Notes: generated by a model from the sequence alone, not told the origin. 8,157 nucleotides of DNA from an uncultured Pseudomonadota bacterium (GCA_903895005.1 CAITSH010000208.1:1-8157); one strand, 5' to 3'. Counted from the stretch's first letter, positions 1 to 5,885 are shown. Numbers and translations: made by a program.

Positions 1-541
1 CGAAGGTCTCCTCGCCCATGGCGTGGTCGTGCGAGGGAATCTTGCGCTCCGGGTAGACGTCGCCGATGCGCGAAACCTCGACACCGTGCATGTCACGGTA
101 CAGGTGCAGCACGCGTGCGCCGCGCGCCGGGAAAGGCGTCCATTCCGCATTCTTGCCGTCGATGACCACGCGCTGGGTGTCGGTCTTGCGGATCGGCACG
201 CGGCGCTTCATGTACAGCACGCAGCCTTCCTTGCTGGCGAGCGCGAAACGGAAGCCAGGCTGGTTGCGCACAAAGGTATGCAGGCCGTATTCGCCGGCGC
301 CATCGGAACAGCCGCCCTCCAGCACGAACAACTCGACACGCTCGGTCAATTGCTCGACCGGTAGCGCAGTGCCGGGCGCGAGGCGCAGGAGCACCGTCTC
401 GCGGCCCTTGCGCGCATCGTGCACGCGCTCCAGCGTCTTGCGGGACACGCCGGGATTTTCCGTCGGTTCCCAGTCCATCTCGTTGGTATTCATCACCACG
501 ACCTTGTTCGGGTCGGCGTTGACCTGCTGCAGTGCTGACAT
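1..541 (-). CDS. ChrR-like double-cupin domain protein (3' end outside window)
   Basis: The frame reads from an ATG at 541-539 to the window edge, giving 180 residues without a stop. The start is well supported: an AAGGAGG ribosome binding site lies five bases upstream. Two cupin repeats are visible, as in ChrR-like cupin proteins. Repeat one spans about residues 50-110 (PGTALP, then ELFVLEGG, then FVRNQPG); repeat two begins near residue 155 and reaches the metal motif HDHAMGEE (171-178) at the edge. ChrR-type cupins bind a metal and can act as anti-sigma factors, but this protein shows no zinc-binding anti-sigma domain before the cupins, so an enzymatic or sensing role is equally possible. 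In repeat one the two expected metal histidines are replaced by E63 and L65, while the glutamate E70 remains, so that site is probably degenerate. It lies 77 bp downstream of the CDGSH gene on the same strand and is probably co-transcribed with it. Family is fairly sure; function is unknown. Confidence 0.8.
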   Translation of the reverse strand, partial: MSALQQVNADPNKVVVMNTNEMDWEPTENPGVSRKTLERVHDARKGRETVLLRLAPGTALPVEQLTERVELFVLEGGCSDGAGEYGLHTFVRNQPGFRFALASKEGCVLYMKRRVPIRKTDTQRVVIDGKNAEWTPFPARGARVLHLYRDMHGVEVSRIGDVYPERKIPSHDHAMGEETF

Positions 542-618
542 AGGATCCTCCTTGCTACTGTGTAGTGGATGCGCCCGCGCGTTTAACGTTTTAGACGGCG
601 CGCGTAGCGGGGGAAGCG

Positions 619-891
619 CTAAAGGCTTTTGTGGCTGCCGTCGCAGCGCGGACCCTTGCCGGTCTTCTTGCAACCGCAAAGGTAAACCGTCTCGTCCTTG
701 TCCTGCGTGAAGATTACCGGCTTGTGGCCGCCCTTGGACATGGTGTGCGAGCCATCGCAGAACGGCTGATAGTTTGACAGGCCGCAGGAGCACCAGGCGT
801 AACGGTAAGTCGCCATCAACTCGACTTTGTAGGGGGTCTTGCTGGCTATTTTTGGCGCCAGTTCATCGGGCGCGGGATTGGCATCGGACAT
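619..891 (-). CDS. CDGSH iron-sulfur domain protein with two CDGSH motifs
   Basis: A 90-residue protein carrying two complete CDGSH-type [2Fe-2S] sites. The first uses C34, C36, C45 and H49 (CSC...PFCDGSH); the second uses C72, C74, C83 and H87 (CGC...PRCDGSH). The three-Cys, one-His pattern is that of mitoNEET-type clusters, and the tandem layout resembles the MiNT/CISD3 class and small bacterial CDGSH proteins. No membrane segment or signal peptide is seen, so it is probably cytoplasmic. Such proteins are linked to iron-sulfur handling and redox sensing, but the partner here is unknown. The frame stays open upstream to another ATG at 927, but the internal ATG at 891 is preferred because AAGGAGAG sits just before it and the family domain starts soon after. 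It is the first gene after the promoter-like element at 996-1026 and lies upstream of the cupin gene on the same strand. Confidence 0.92.
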   Translation of the reverse strand: MSDANPAPDELAPKIASKTPYKVELMATYRYAWCSCGLSNYQPFCDGSHTMSKGGHKPVIFTQDKDETVYLCGCKKTGKGPRCDGSHKSL

Positions 892-917
892 GGACTCTCT
901 CCTTGGGTTGGCGGCGT

Positions 918-948
918 GCCCCGTCATCTGCTCGCGCGGGGCTTTTTT
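918..948 (+). terminator. Hairpin with T-run, terminator-like on the plus strand
   Basis: GCCCCG (918-923) pairs perfectly with CGGGGC (937-942) across a 13-nt loop and is followed directly by six T residues (943-948). Read on the plus strand this has the form of a rho-independent terminator, yet no plus-strand gene precedes it. Read on the minus strand it is a hairpin in the leader of the CDGSH gene, 27 bases before the start codon. A second, bulged hairpin lies further upstream in the same leader (954-961 with 974-984). It could stop antisense transcription or influence translation of the CDGSH mRNA; which applies cannot be decided from sequence. Confidence 0.4.
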
Positions 949-995
949 ACCGTCCGGCGGCTTCGCAAGATACGCCGCAGCCGGAACAACGCTCC

Positions 996-1026
996 TTACT
1001 TTATTTGATATGACCTAACTTCGCAA
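996..1026 (-). promoter_or_regulatory. Putative promoter/operator, copy A (CDGSH-cupin pair)
   Basis: On the minus strand a -35-like TTGCGA (1026-1021) is separated by exactly 17 bp from a -10-like TAAAGT (1003-998). The 31-bp block is 28/31 identical to one at 2131-2161, including the spacer, which a promoter alone would not require. Transcription would start near 990, giving a leader of about 100 nt before the CDGSH start at 891. The hexamers match the sigma-70 consensus at 4/6 and 4/6, so the support comes mainly from the conserved second copy and from the placement upstream of a gene. Confidence 0.6.
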
Positions 1027-1056
1027 GCGGCATGCACTGCCGCCGCGAAGTGCGTT

Positions 1057-1968
1057 TCAGGCGCCCGTTGCTGTGCCGCCGCCCTCACCGGCCAGAAAGG
1101 CCGCCACCAGGTCGTTAAAGCGCCGTGGCCGCTCATAGTAGGCAAGATGGCCGGCGCCCTTGAACAATTCGCAGCGGCCATTGGGGAAAAGGCTGGAGAC
1201 TTCCTGCAACTCGGCAACCGAAAACAGGGGGTCCTCGGTACCACCGACCACGAGCACGGGAAAGCGCAACGCCGCGGCATCCTCGGCCGTAACCGGCCGC
1301 GTCCAGAACACGGGGAAGGTCTGCGGCGTCGGCGGGCCGCCCGCGGAGGCCATTATTTCGGCGTACAAAAATGTCAGCGCCGGAAAGTCGAGATGCATGG
1401 CCTCGCCGACCGGCCCATACGGATGGTAGGCGGTCGCAAAGCGTTCCTTTTCTCCGGCGCTGCGAACAACCGGGACACCTGGCGGCGTCGGCGAAACAGC
1501 GGCGCCACCTTGCTCAATTTGCTTGTAGCGCGCCTGCATGCGCTGGTTGCGTCCCTCCCAGCCGGCGCGCAACAGGGGTGTGCTGACGCAGCCCGGGCCG
1601 CAGGCGAGGATCAGCTTATCAATCTGATCGGCATGCTCGGCCGCATAGTGCAGCGCCACTGCCGTGCCCAGCGATGCGCCCATGATGTTCAGTTTCCCGC
1701 GGTCCAAACCCACGTGCGCGAGCAATTTCTCAAGATCGCGCAAATGCAGCATGCCGTCGCCCGGATCATGGCTGCCGGCAGGATCCGGCCGCGAACGTCC
1801 GTAACCGCGCAAGTCGTAAATCAGGCAGGAATAGTGATAGCGCAACTCGGCCACCTGCTGCCACCACGACAAGTGCGTTCCGCTGGCACCGTGGATGAAC
1901 ACAAGAGGCGGGCCTTCGCCGTGCAATTCGTAATACAGCTCCGCGCCGTCCACTGCGAGTAGGGTCAT
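1057..1968 (-). CDS. Alpha/beta hydrolase fold protein
   Basis: A 303-residue serine hydrolase of the alpha/beta fold, the usual length for single-domain members. The oxyanion-hole HG lies at residues 26-27 (FIHGASG), the nucleophile elbow GASLG places the catalytic serine at S99, the acid is probably D246 (GGTEDPLFS), and the histidine is H274 (GAGHLAYYERP). All three catalytic residues are present, so it should be active. The overall pattern resembles the 3-oxoadipate enol-lactonase/esterase-like group, but the cap region (about 125-230) gives no substrate clue, so lactonase, esterase or C-C bond hydrolase activity are all open. No signal peptide is present. The ATG at 1968 follows a GAGG motif at suitable distance. 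It appears to be a single-gene unit with its own promoter at 2131-2161, nearly the same sequence as the one before the CDGSH gene. Confidence 0.9.
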   Translation of the reverse strand: MTLLAVDGAELYYELHGEGPPLVFIHGASGTHLSWWQQVAELRYHYSCLIYDLRGYGRSRPDPAGSHDPGDGMLHLRDLEKLLAHVGLDRGKLNIMGASLGTAVALHYAAEHADQIDKLILACGPGCVSTPLLRAGWEGRNQRMQARYKQIEQGGAAVSPTPPGVPVVRSAGEKERFATAYHPYGPVGEAMHLDFPALTFLYAEIMASAGGPPTPQTFPVFWTRPVTAEDAAALRFPVLVVGGTEDPLFSVAELQEVSSLFPNGRCELFKGAGHLAYYERPRRFNDLVAAFLAGEGGGTATGA

Positions 1969-2096
1969 GCTGTTTCCTCATTTTATTGATGTTGTTGGTA
2001 TTCATGAACGCGACCGGGTCCCGGGGCGGTCTTACGCTGCTCACCAGCGCCGTTGCACGGCACGGGAATTGCCTGCCAGATGGCCGGCTGCAAGGT

Positions 2097-2124
2097 AACC
2101 AATACGGCGTAACCAGTACGGCGA
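2097..2124. repeat. Two tandem 14-bp repeats in the hydrolase leader
   Basis: The units AACCAATACGGCGT (2097-2110) and AACCAGTACGGCGA (2111-2124) are adjacent and match at 12 of 14 positions. They lie immediately downstream of the predicted transcription start of the hydrolase gene (about 2126). That position would suit a repressor site or a leader element, but no protein can be assigned. The rest of the 5' leader (1969-2096) contains a weak inverted repeat, GACCG/CGGTC, near 2012-2031 and nothing else clear. Confidence 0.5.
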
Positions 2125-2130
2125 CCTTAC

Positions 2131-2161
2131 TTACTTTATTTGATATGAACTAACCTGGCAA
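2131..2161 (-). promoter_or_regulatory. Putative promoter/operator, copy B (alpha/beta hydrolase)
   Basis: On the minus strand TTGCCA (2161-2156; 5/6 to the -35 consensus) lies 17 bp from TAAAGT (2138-2133; 4/6 to the -10 consensus). Start of transcription would be near 2126, about 158 nt before the hydrolase ATG. It differs from copy A (996-1026) at only three positions, and the flanking DNA is not similar, so the conserved unit is the promoter itself. The fully conserved stretch TCATATCAAATAAAGTAA covers the 3' half of the spacer and the -10 region, which suggests a shared regulator. Confidence 0.62.
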
Positions 2162-2183
2162 GACCGCTCGGAAACCCGCCGCA

Positions 2184-2275
2184 CCCGGTGAGACCGGGGG
2201 GGTTCGCCGAGAATCCTCGGCGCCCGACGAACGGCTTCGGCCTACCGGCTGAAGCGCGCCCTGCAAGGGGGTCTC
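2184..2275. other. GC-rich structured intergenic region after fumC
   Basis: The non-coding stretch between fumC and the hydrolase promoter holds several inverted repeats. CCCGGT/ACCGGG (2184-2189, 2193-2198) has a 3-nt loop. GCCGAG/CTCGGC (2206-2211, 2216-2221) has a 4-nt loop. An 8-bp stem with one G-T pair (2235-2242, 2247-2254) has a 4-nt loop. CCCT/AGGG (2259-2262, 2266-2269) has a 3-nt loop. In addition GAGACC (2190-2195) can pair with GGTCTC (2270-2275), closing the last three hairpins into a cloverleaf-like fold and excluding the first hairpin. It lacks the conserved features of a tRNA, and I recognise no known RNA class. No T-run follows a stem in the minus direction, so it is not an obvious intrinsic terminator for fumC. 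Confidence 0.4.
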
Positions 2276-2313
2276 CAGCTACTTTTTCGATCAAGCCGAA
2301 GCCCGGCCGCTTT

Positions 2314-3714
2314 TCAGGTCGTGGCGGGTTTGCCCACCATGCTTACGGGCCTCACCCACAGATCGAACTGCTCTGCGGTCACATGGCCCGAGGCAAGCGC
2401 CGCCTCGCGCAGGCCGCTCCCTTGCTCGTGCGCCTTCTTGGCGATCGCAGCGGCCTTGTCGTAGCCGATGTGCGGGTTGAGCGCGGTGACCAGCATCAGT
2501 GAATTGCCCACCAGTTCGGCGATGCGCTCCCTGTTCGCCGTTATGCCCACGGCGCAATTATCGTTAAAGCTGCTAACACCGTCGGCTAGCAGGCGCACGC
2601 TTTGCAGGAAGTTGTGGATGATGAGCGGCTTGAACACATTGAGCTCGAAGTTACCCGAGGCGCCGCCGATATTGATCGCGACATCGTTGCCCAGTACCTG
2701 CGCGCACAACATGGTCATCGCCTCGGACTGCGTCGGGTTAACCTTTCCAGGCATGATGGAACTGCCCGGTTCGTTCTCGGGAATGGACAATTCGCCCAAT
2801 CCGGAGCGCGGGCCGCTGGCCAGCCAGCGCACGTCGTTGGCTATTTTCATCAGCGACACCGCGAGGGTCTTCAGTGCGCCGTGCGCGTGAACCAGCGCAT
2901 CGTTGGCAGCCAGCGCCTCAAATTTATTGGGAGCGGATACGAAATGAAGCCCGGTGTCGTCGCATAATTGCCTTGCCACCCGCACACCGAACTCCGGATG
3001 CGCATTGAGGCCGGTACCCACCGCCGTTCCGCCCAAGGCCAGTTCTGCGATATGCGGCATGGCGGCCTGCAGGTGGGTAATGCCGTGCTCCAGTTGTGAC
3101 ACCCACCCTGAAAACTCCTGCCCGAGCGTCAAAGGCGTCGCGTCCTGCAGGTGCGTGCGTCCGATCTTGACGATGTCGCGAAATTCGTCCGATTTGGCCG
3201 CCAGCGTGTCCCGCAGCGCGGCGATCTCCGGAACTAGGTGACCGTGCAAGGCGCTGGTCGCCGCCACGTGCATCGCAGTGGGAAACACGTCGTTGGAGGA
3301 CTGTCCGTGGTTGACATCGTCATTGGGATGAACAAGGCGCGCATCGCCACGCCCGCCCCCGAGTAGCTCTGATGCGCGGTTGGCCAGCACCTCGTTCATG
3401 TTCATGTTGGTCTGCGTGCCCGACCCGGTCTGCCACACAACTAGGGGAAACTCGTCGCACCATTTCCCCGCGATCACCTCCCCTGCCGCAGCGATGATCG
3501 CGCGGGCTTTTGCGGCATCCAGTTCACCCAGTTCCAGATTGACCTGTGCGCAGGCGCGCTTGACCCGCGCCAGTGCCAGGATGAACTCCGGCGGCATGCG
3601 CTCGGATGAAATGCGGAAATGCTCCAGGGAGCGCTGCGTTTGCGCACCCCACAGGCGCTGCGCCGGGACTTCTATGTCACCAAAGGTATCGTGTTCGGTA
3701 CGCGAATCAGCCAA
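2314..3714 (-). CDS. fumC: Class II fumarate hydratase
   Basis: Catalyses reversible hydration of fumarate to L-malate in the TCA cycle as an iron-independent cytoplasmic homotetramer (family knowledge). The 466 residues align with E. coli FumC almost without gaps from the first residue. Visible landmarks are [12 protein letters not shown] (94-105), the B-site H129 in VHPNDD, the catalytic histidine H188 in [11 protein letters not shown], and the family signature [11 protein letters not shown] (317-327) with catalytic S318. Numbering equals that of the E. coli enzyme. The start is a TTG at 3714-3712: it gives the right N terminus, no in-frame ATG exists before residue 40, and the upstream gene's TGA lies in the same frame four codons earlier. 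No clear ribosome binding site precedes it, so translation probably depends on coupling to the upstream gene. The gap between the two genes is nine bases. Identity is very secure; the start is well supported by homology but unusual. Confidence 0.97.
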   Translation of the reverse strand: MADSRTEHDTFGDIEVPAQRLWGAQTQRSLEHFRISSERMPPEFILALARVKRACAQVNLELGELDAAKARAIIAAAGEVIAGKWCDEFPLVVWQTGSGTQTNMNMNEVLANRASELLGGGRGDARLVHPNDDVNHGQSSNDVFPTAMHVAATSALHGHLVPEIAALRDTLAAKSDEFRDIVKIGRTHLQDATPLTLGQEFSGWVSQLEHGITHLQAAMPHIAELALGGTAVGTGLNAHPEFGVRVARQLCDDTGLHFVSAPNKFEALAANDALVHAHGALKTLAVSLMKIANDVRWLASGPRSGLGELSIPENEPGSSIMPGKVNPTQSEAMTMLCAQVLGNDVAINIGGASGNFELNVFKPLIIHNFLQSVRLLADGVSSFNDNCAVGITANRERIAELVGNSLMLVTALNPHIGYDKAAAIAKKAHEQGSGLREAALASGHVTAEQFDLWVRPVSMVGKPATT

Positions 3715-3723
3715 CCCGGACGA

Positions 3724-4464
3724 TCACGCAGACGCCGGCGCCACTGAAACGCCGCTGACCGCGTGCCGGGCGATAGCAGCCGCGACAAAGCCGGATGCCT
3801 TCAATTCCTCCACCGTGGCGCGCACCCAGTCCGCCCCCGCATCGCCGCGCGCTCGCGGCGTTCCAACAGATTGCTGGATGGCGGTAAAACGTCCGTCAAG
3901 GATGCGTGAGCCGGGCAAAGATTTCGCATCGCTTGTCAGCCTTGGCTTGAGACCCGCCAGCACCTCGAGTCCGTCGGACACGAAAACTTCGTACGAGGCG
4001 TCGATATCCTTGGCGCGCACGATGGTCGCGTGCTGCAGGTGCCGCTCCAGGAAAAGATCATAAGCGCTCTTCCCCATCAAGGCGATGCGCACGCCCTTGC
4101 GATCAACTTCGTCCATGCTGCGGATCGGCGAACCGGGCGGCACCAGGTAGCCCGCCTCGATTTCAAGATAGGCCGCACTGAATACGATTTGCTGCGCGCG
4201 CGCCGGCTCGTTACCCATGAAGGCTATGTCCCAGGCATCACGCACCACCGCCTCCGCCATCGGGCCCGGCGCATCAAAACCGGCGACAGCCACCGTGACG
4301 CCGAGGCGTGCGGCCAACTCGTCGGCAATGTCGATGGCAACGCCGCTATAGCGGCCTGCAGCATCATGCTGCGACAACAGAAAATTGCTGTGATTGATCC
4401 CGACACGCAGTTTGCCTGCCGGTACGAGGGCCGCTTTTGCGGCGGGAGATGGAGAGTTTGTCAT
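3724..4464 (-). CDS. Periplasmic-binding-fold (SBP family 3-like) protein without signal peptide
   Basis: A 246-residue protein with the type II periplasmic-binding fold of family 3 solute-binding proteins. It begins with the strand motif GKLRVGIN, continues with GVAIDIADELAARLGV and a WDIAFMGNEPARA segment, then FSAAYLEIEAGYLVP, and ends with a helix ELKASGFVAAAIARH. Typical members capture amino acids for ABC transporters, but this one has no signal peptide or lipobox with either possible start, and no permease or ATPase lies nearby. It may act in the cytoplasm as a sensor or ligand carrier; similar signal-less proteins are common in Burkholderiales, but I know of no settled function. The ATG at 4464 is chosen because homology starts soon after. 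A GTG at 4515 would add 17 residues; neither has a convincing ribosome binding site. It lies nine bases upstream of fumC and is probably co-transcribed with it. Confidence 0.8.
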   Translation of the reverse strand: MTNSPSPAAKAALVPAGKLRVGINHSNFLLSQHDAAGRYSGVAIDIADELAARLGVTVAVAGFDAPGPMAEAVVRDAWDIAFMGNEPARAQQIVFSAAYLEIEAGYLVPPGSPIRSMDEVDRKGVRIALMGKSAYDLFLERHLQHATIVRAKDIDASYEVFVSDGLEVLAGLKPRLTSDAKSLPGSRILDGRFTAIQQSVGTPRARGDAGADWVRATVEELKASGFVAAAIARHAVSGVSVAPASA

Positions 4465-4526
4465 GGCGCGGAACGATACCACGGTACTGCGGCCCCGGTG
4501 GACAGACGCCGGCACGGCAGACCGGG

Positions 4527-4574
4527 TAAAACAAGAGAAGGCTGGAAACCCGCGCTAGTCGGGCGTTTCCAGCC
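4527..4574 (-). terminator. Rho-independent terminator after bdhA
   Basis: GGCTGGAAAC (4540-4549) and GTTTCCAGCC (4565-4574) form a perfect 10-bp stem, with an inner CCG/CGG extension after a 2-nt bulge. In the minus direction the stem is followed by a T-rich tract, TTCTCTTGTTTTA (4539-4527). It begins 19 bases after the bdhA stop and separates bdhA from the following pair (binding-fold gene and fumC), which should therefore have its own promoter in the short stretch 4465-4539. No convincing promoter is visible there. Confidence 0.82.
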
Positions 4575-4593
4575 GATACGAACAGCGATTGGG

Positions 4594-5376
4594 TTAGCGC
4601 GCGGTCCAGCCGCCGTCCACGGGCAGCGCGGTTCCGGTGATCGACGCCGCTGCATCGCTACACAAGAACACCGCCAGCCCGGCGAGTTCGGCGATCTCGA
4701 CAAAACGTTTGGTCGGCTGCGGCGCCAGCATGATGTCGGAGATGACTTTTTCATGCGAGATGCCGTGCGCCTTGGCCTGGTCGTCGATCTGCTTGTCCAC
4801 GAGCGGCGTCTTGACGTATCCGGGGCAGATGGCATTGCAGGTAATGCCCAGCTCTGCATTCTCGAGCGCGATGGTTTTGGTCAGGCCGACCACGCCGTGC
4901 TTGGCGGCGATGTAGGCGGATTTGAAGGGCGAGGCAATCAGGCCATGAATGGAGGCGATATTGATGATGCGACCCCATTTATCTGCCTGCATGTGCGGCA
5001 GCGCGGCCTTGGAGGCGTGAAACGCCGAGGACATGTTAATGGCGATGATGGCATCCCATTTTTCCTCCGGAAACTCCTGAACCGGCGCGACGTGCTGGAT
5101 ACCGGCGTTGTTGACGAGGATGTGCGCACCGCCCAGTTCATTGACCGCCTGCGCGACCATGGCGCGAATTTCAGCCGGCTTAGTCATGTCGGCCGGCGAG
5201 TAGGCCACCTTGACGCCGGTTTCCGCGGCCAGGCCGGCGCGGATTTTTTCGATTTCCGCGGCATCGCCGAATCCGTTAAGCAAAATATTCGCGCCCGATC
5301 GGGCAAAGGCTTGGGCAATGCCAAGGCCGATACCGCTGGTAGAACCGGTTACGATGGCGGTGCGTTTTTTTAACAT
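4594..5376 (-). CDS. bdhA: D-3-hydroxybutyrate dehydrogenase (short-chain dehydrogenase)
   Basis: Oxidises (R)-3-hydroxybutyrate to acetoacetate with NAD+, the step that returns PHB monomers to central metabolism. The 260-residue length is standard for the classical SDR family. The cofactor motif TGSTSGIG lies at residues 10-17 and NNAG at 89-92. The catalytic tetrad is N114, S142, Y155 and K159 (ASIHG, then SAYIAAKHG). Details specific to bacterial 3-hydroxybutyrate dehydrogenases include NNAGIQHVAPVQEFP, ICPGYVKTPLV and the ending GTALPVDGGWTAR. The ATG at 5376 follows a GGGAGA ribosome binding site. It is a single-gene unit ending at the terminator at 4527-4574 and is divergent from the membrane-protein gene, sharing a 78-bp intergenic region. 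A promoter in that region is expected, but no clear -35/-10 pair was found on the minus strand. The family is certain and the substrate assignment is strong by similarity. Confidence 0.94.
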   Translation of the reverse strand: MLKKRTAIVTGSTSGIGLGIAQAFARSGANILLNGFGDAAEIEKIRAGLAAETGVKVAYSPADMTKPAEIRAMVAQAVNELGGAHILVNNAGIQHVAPVQEFPEEKWDAIIAINMSSAFHASKAALPHMQADKWGRIINIASIHGLIASPFKSAYIAAKHGVVGLTKTIALENAELGITCNAICPGYVKTPLVDKQIDDQAKAHGISHEKVISDIMLAPQPTKRFVEIAELAGLAVFLCSDAAASITGTALPVDGGWTAR

Positions 5377-5425
5377 GAGAATCTCCCGGCGAATAACAGA
5401 TTGGTATAAAAGCTTGGAGGATAGA

Positions 5426-5458
5426 ATGTTCCCGCCATCTTACATTGAAGCACCGTGA
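5426..5458 (+). CDS. Putative 10-codon leader peptide overlapping the membrane-protein start
   Basis: An ATG at 5426 stands five bases after a strong GGAGG site (5416-5420) and encodes MFPPSYIEAP before a TGA at 5456-5458. That stop overlaps the GTG start (5455-5457) of the membrane-protein gene in a GTGA arrangement, the usual geometry of translational coupling. The downstream GTG has only a weak GAAG motif, so ribosomes delivered by the leader could be its main source of initiation. The alternative is that one base is missing here and the ATG is the true start of the membrane protein. No homology can be judged at this length. Confidence 0.4.
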   Translation: MFPPSYIEAP

Positions 5459-5832
5459 CCGAACCTGATCCCCCGCAAGCACAGGAACAATACGACCCAG
5501 CGGAATCGCCCGCGGCAAATGCCCGGCGCAACCTGCCGGCGAACCTGCTGGCAGCTGCCGTATGCGGCGTGCTGACACTGTGGATGGGCGATAGCATGCC
5601 CAACTGGCCGCGCAACAATACGCTGTCGCTCGTCTATATCCTGATGCTGCCCTTTCTGGCGTTTTTCCCGCTCGCCGGGCTGGCCAACCTGGGCTGGGCG
5701 GGAAAGATCGTGCTGCAGCGGCTAACCCCGGTCGGGATCGCGCTTTGGTGTTTTTTTGCCGCGGCCCTTGTGATCAACCTGTTTGCGCTGCCGGCGTTTG
5801 CGTTCGGGGTGCGGTCCCTTTTATCGCAATGA
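5455..5832 (+). CDS. Small membrane protein of unknown function
   Basis: A 125-residue protein I do not recognise. The N terminus (1-28) is hydrophilic and rich in proline, glutamate and glutamine. Three hydrophobic segments follow at about 30-44, 57-76 and 92-117, so an inner-membrane protein is expected. No conserved catalytic motif is visible. A GTG start at 5455 is used because a stop lies three codons upstream in the same frame and no earlier start exists; its ribosome binding site is weak. It is the only plus-strand gene here, divergent from bdhA and ended by the strong terminator at 5845-5872. Base composition is similar to its neighbours. The clean boundaries (leader, terminator) and continuous hydrophobic segments argue for a real gene rather than a chance frame. 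Confidence 0.7.
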   Translation: MTEPDPPQAQEQYDPAESPAANARRNLPANLLAAAVCGVLTLWMGDSMPNWPRNNTLSLVYILMLPFLAFFPLAGLANLGWAGKIVLQRLTPVGIALWCFFAAALVINLFALPAFAFGVRSLLSQ

Positions 5833-5844
5833 CCGGGCTTCAAT

Positions 5845-5872
5845 AAAAAAACCGCCCGCAGGCGGTTTTTTT
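5845..5872. terminator. Bidirectional rho-independent terminator
   Basis: ACCGCC (5851-5856) pairs with GGCGGT (5861-5866) over a CGCA loop. Seven A residues (5845-5851) precede the stem and seven T residues (5866-5872) follow it, so the signal works on both strands. It lies 13 bases after the membrane-protein stop (plus strand) and 13 bases after the stop of the exported HbpS-like gene (minus strand), exactly where two convergent units meet. Confidence 0.93.
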
Positions 5873-5885
5873 CAGGCAAACACGC

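Noticed and set aside
576..604. Inverted repeat CGCGCG (576-581 and 599-604) between the CDGSH and cupin genes.
   Set aside because: CGCGCG is self-complementary and common in GC-rich DNA, the loop is 17 nt, and no T-run follows, so it is not called a terminator.
66..710. A 214-codon plus-strand frame across the cupin and CDGSH genes.
   Set aside because: The product is serine/arginine-rich without motifs and is antisense to two recognisable proteins.
1147..1962. A 271-codon open frame on the plus strand.
   Set aside because: It is antisense to the alpha/beta hydrolase, which has all catalytic motifs; the plus-strand product shows none.
484..2005. A shared 12-mer, GTTGGTATTCAT, inside the cupin gene (484-495) and in the hydrolase leader (about 1994-2005).
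   Set aside because: One copy encodes ordinary residues (MNTN) inside a gene, the match is short, and the flanks differ; chance is the simplest explanation.
2190..2275. A tRNA, considered because of the cloverleaf-like pairing and a GGTTCG string.
   Set aside because: The GGTTCG lies near the wrong end, no anticodon arm or D-arm consensus is present, and the closing stem is only six pairs on either strand.
4030..5373. A 447-codon open frame on the plus strand.
   Set aside because: It lies opposite two well-identified genes (bdhA and the binding-fold gene) and their terminator. Its product is low in recognisable motifs and rich in arginine, glycine and histidine, as expected for antisense frames in GC-rich DNA.
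5401..5427. A possible plus-strand promoter, TTGGTA with TAGAAT, ahead of the membrane-protein gene.
   Set aside because: The spacer is only 15 bp, and the -10 overlaps the leader-peptide ATG. If it were used, transcription would begin after that ATG, so it conflicts with the better-supported leader arrangement.
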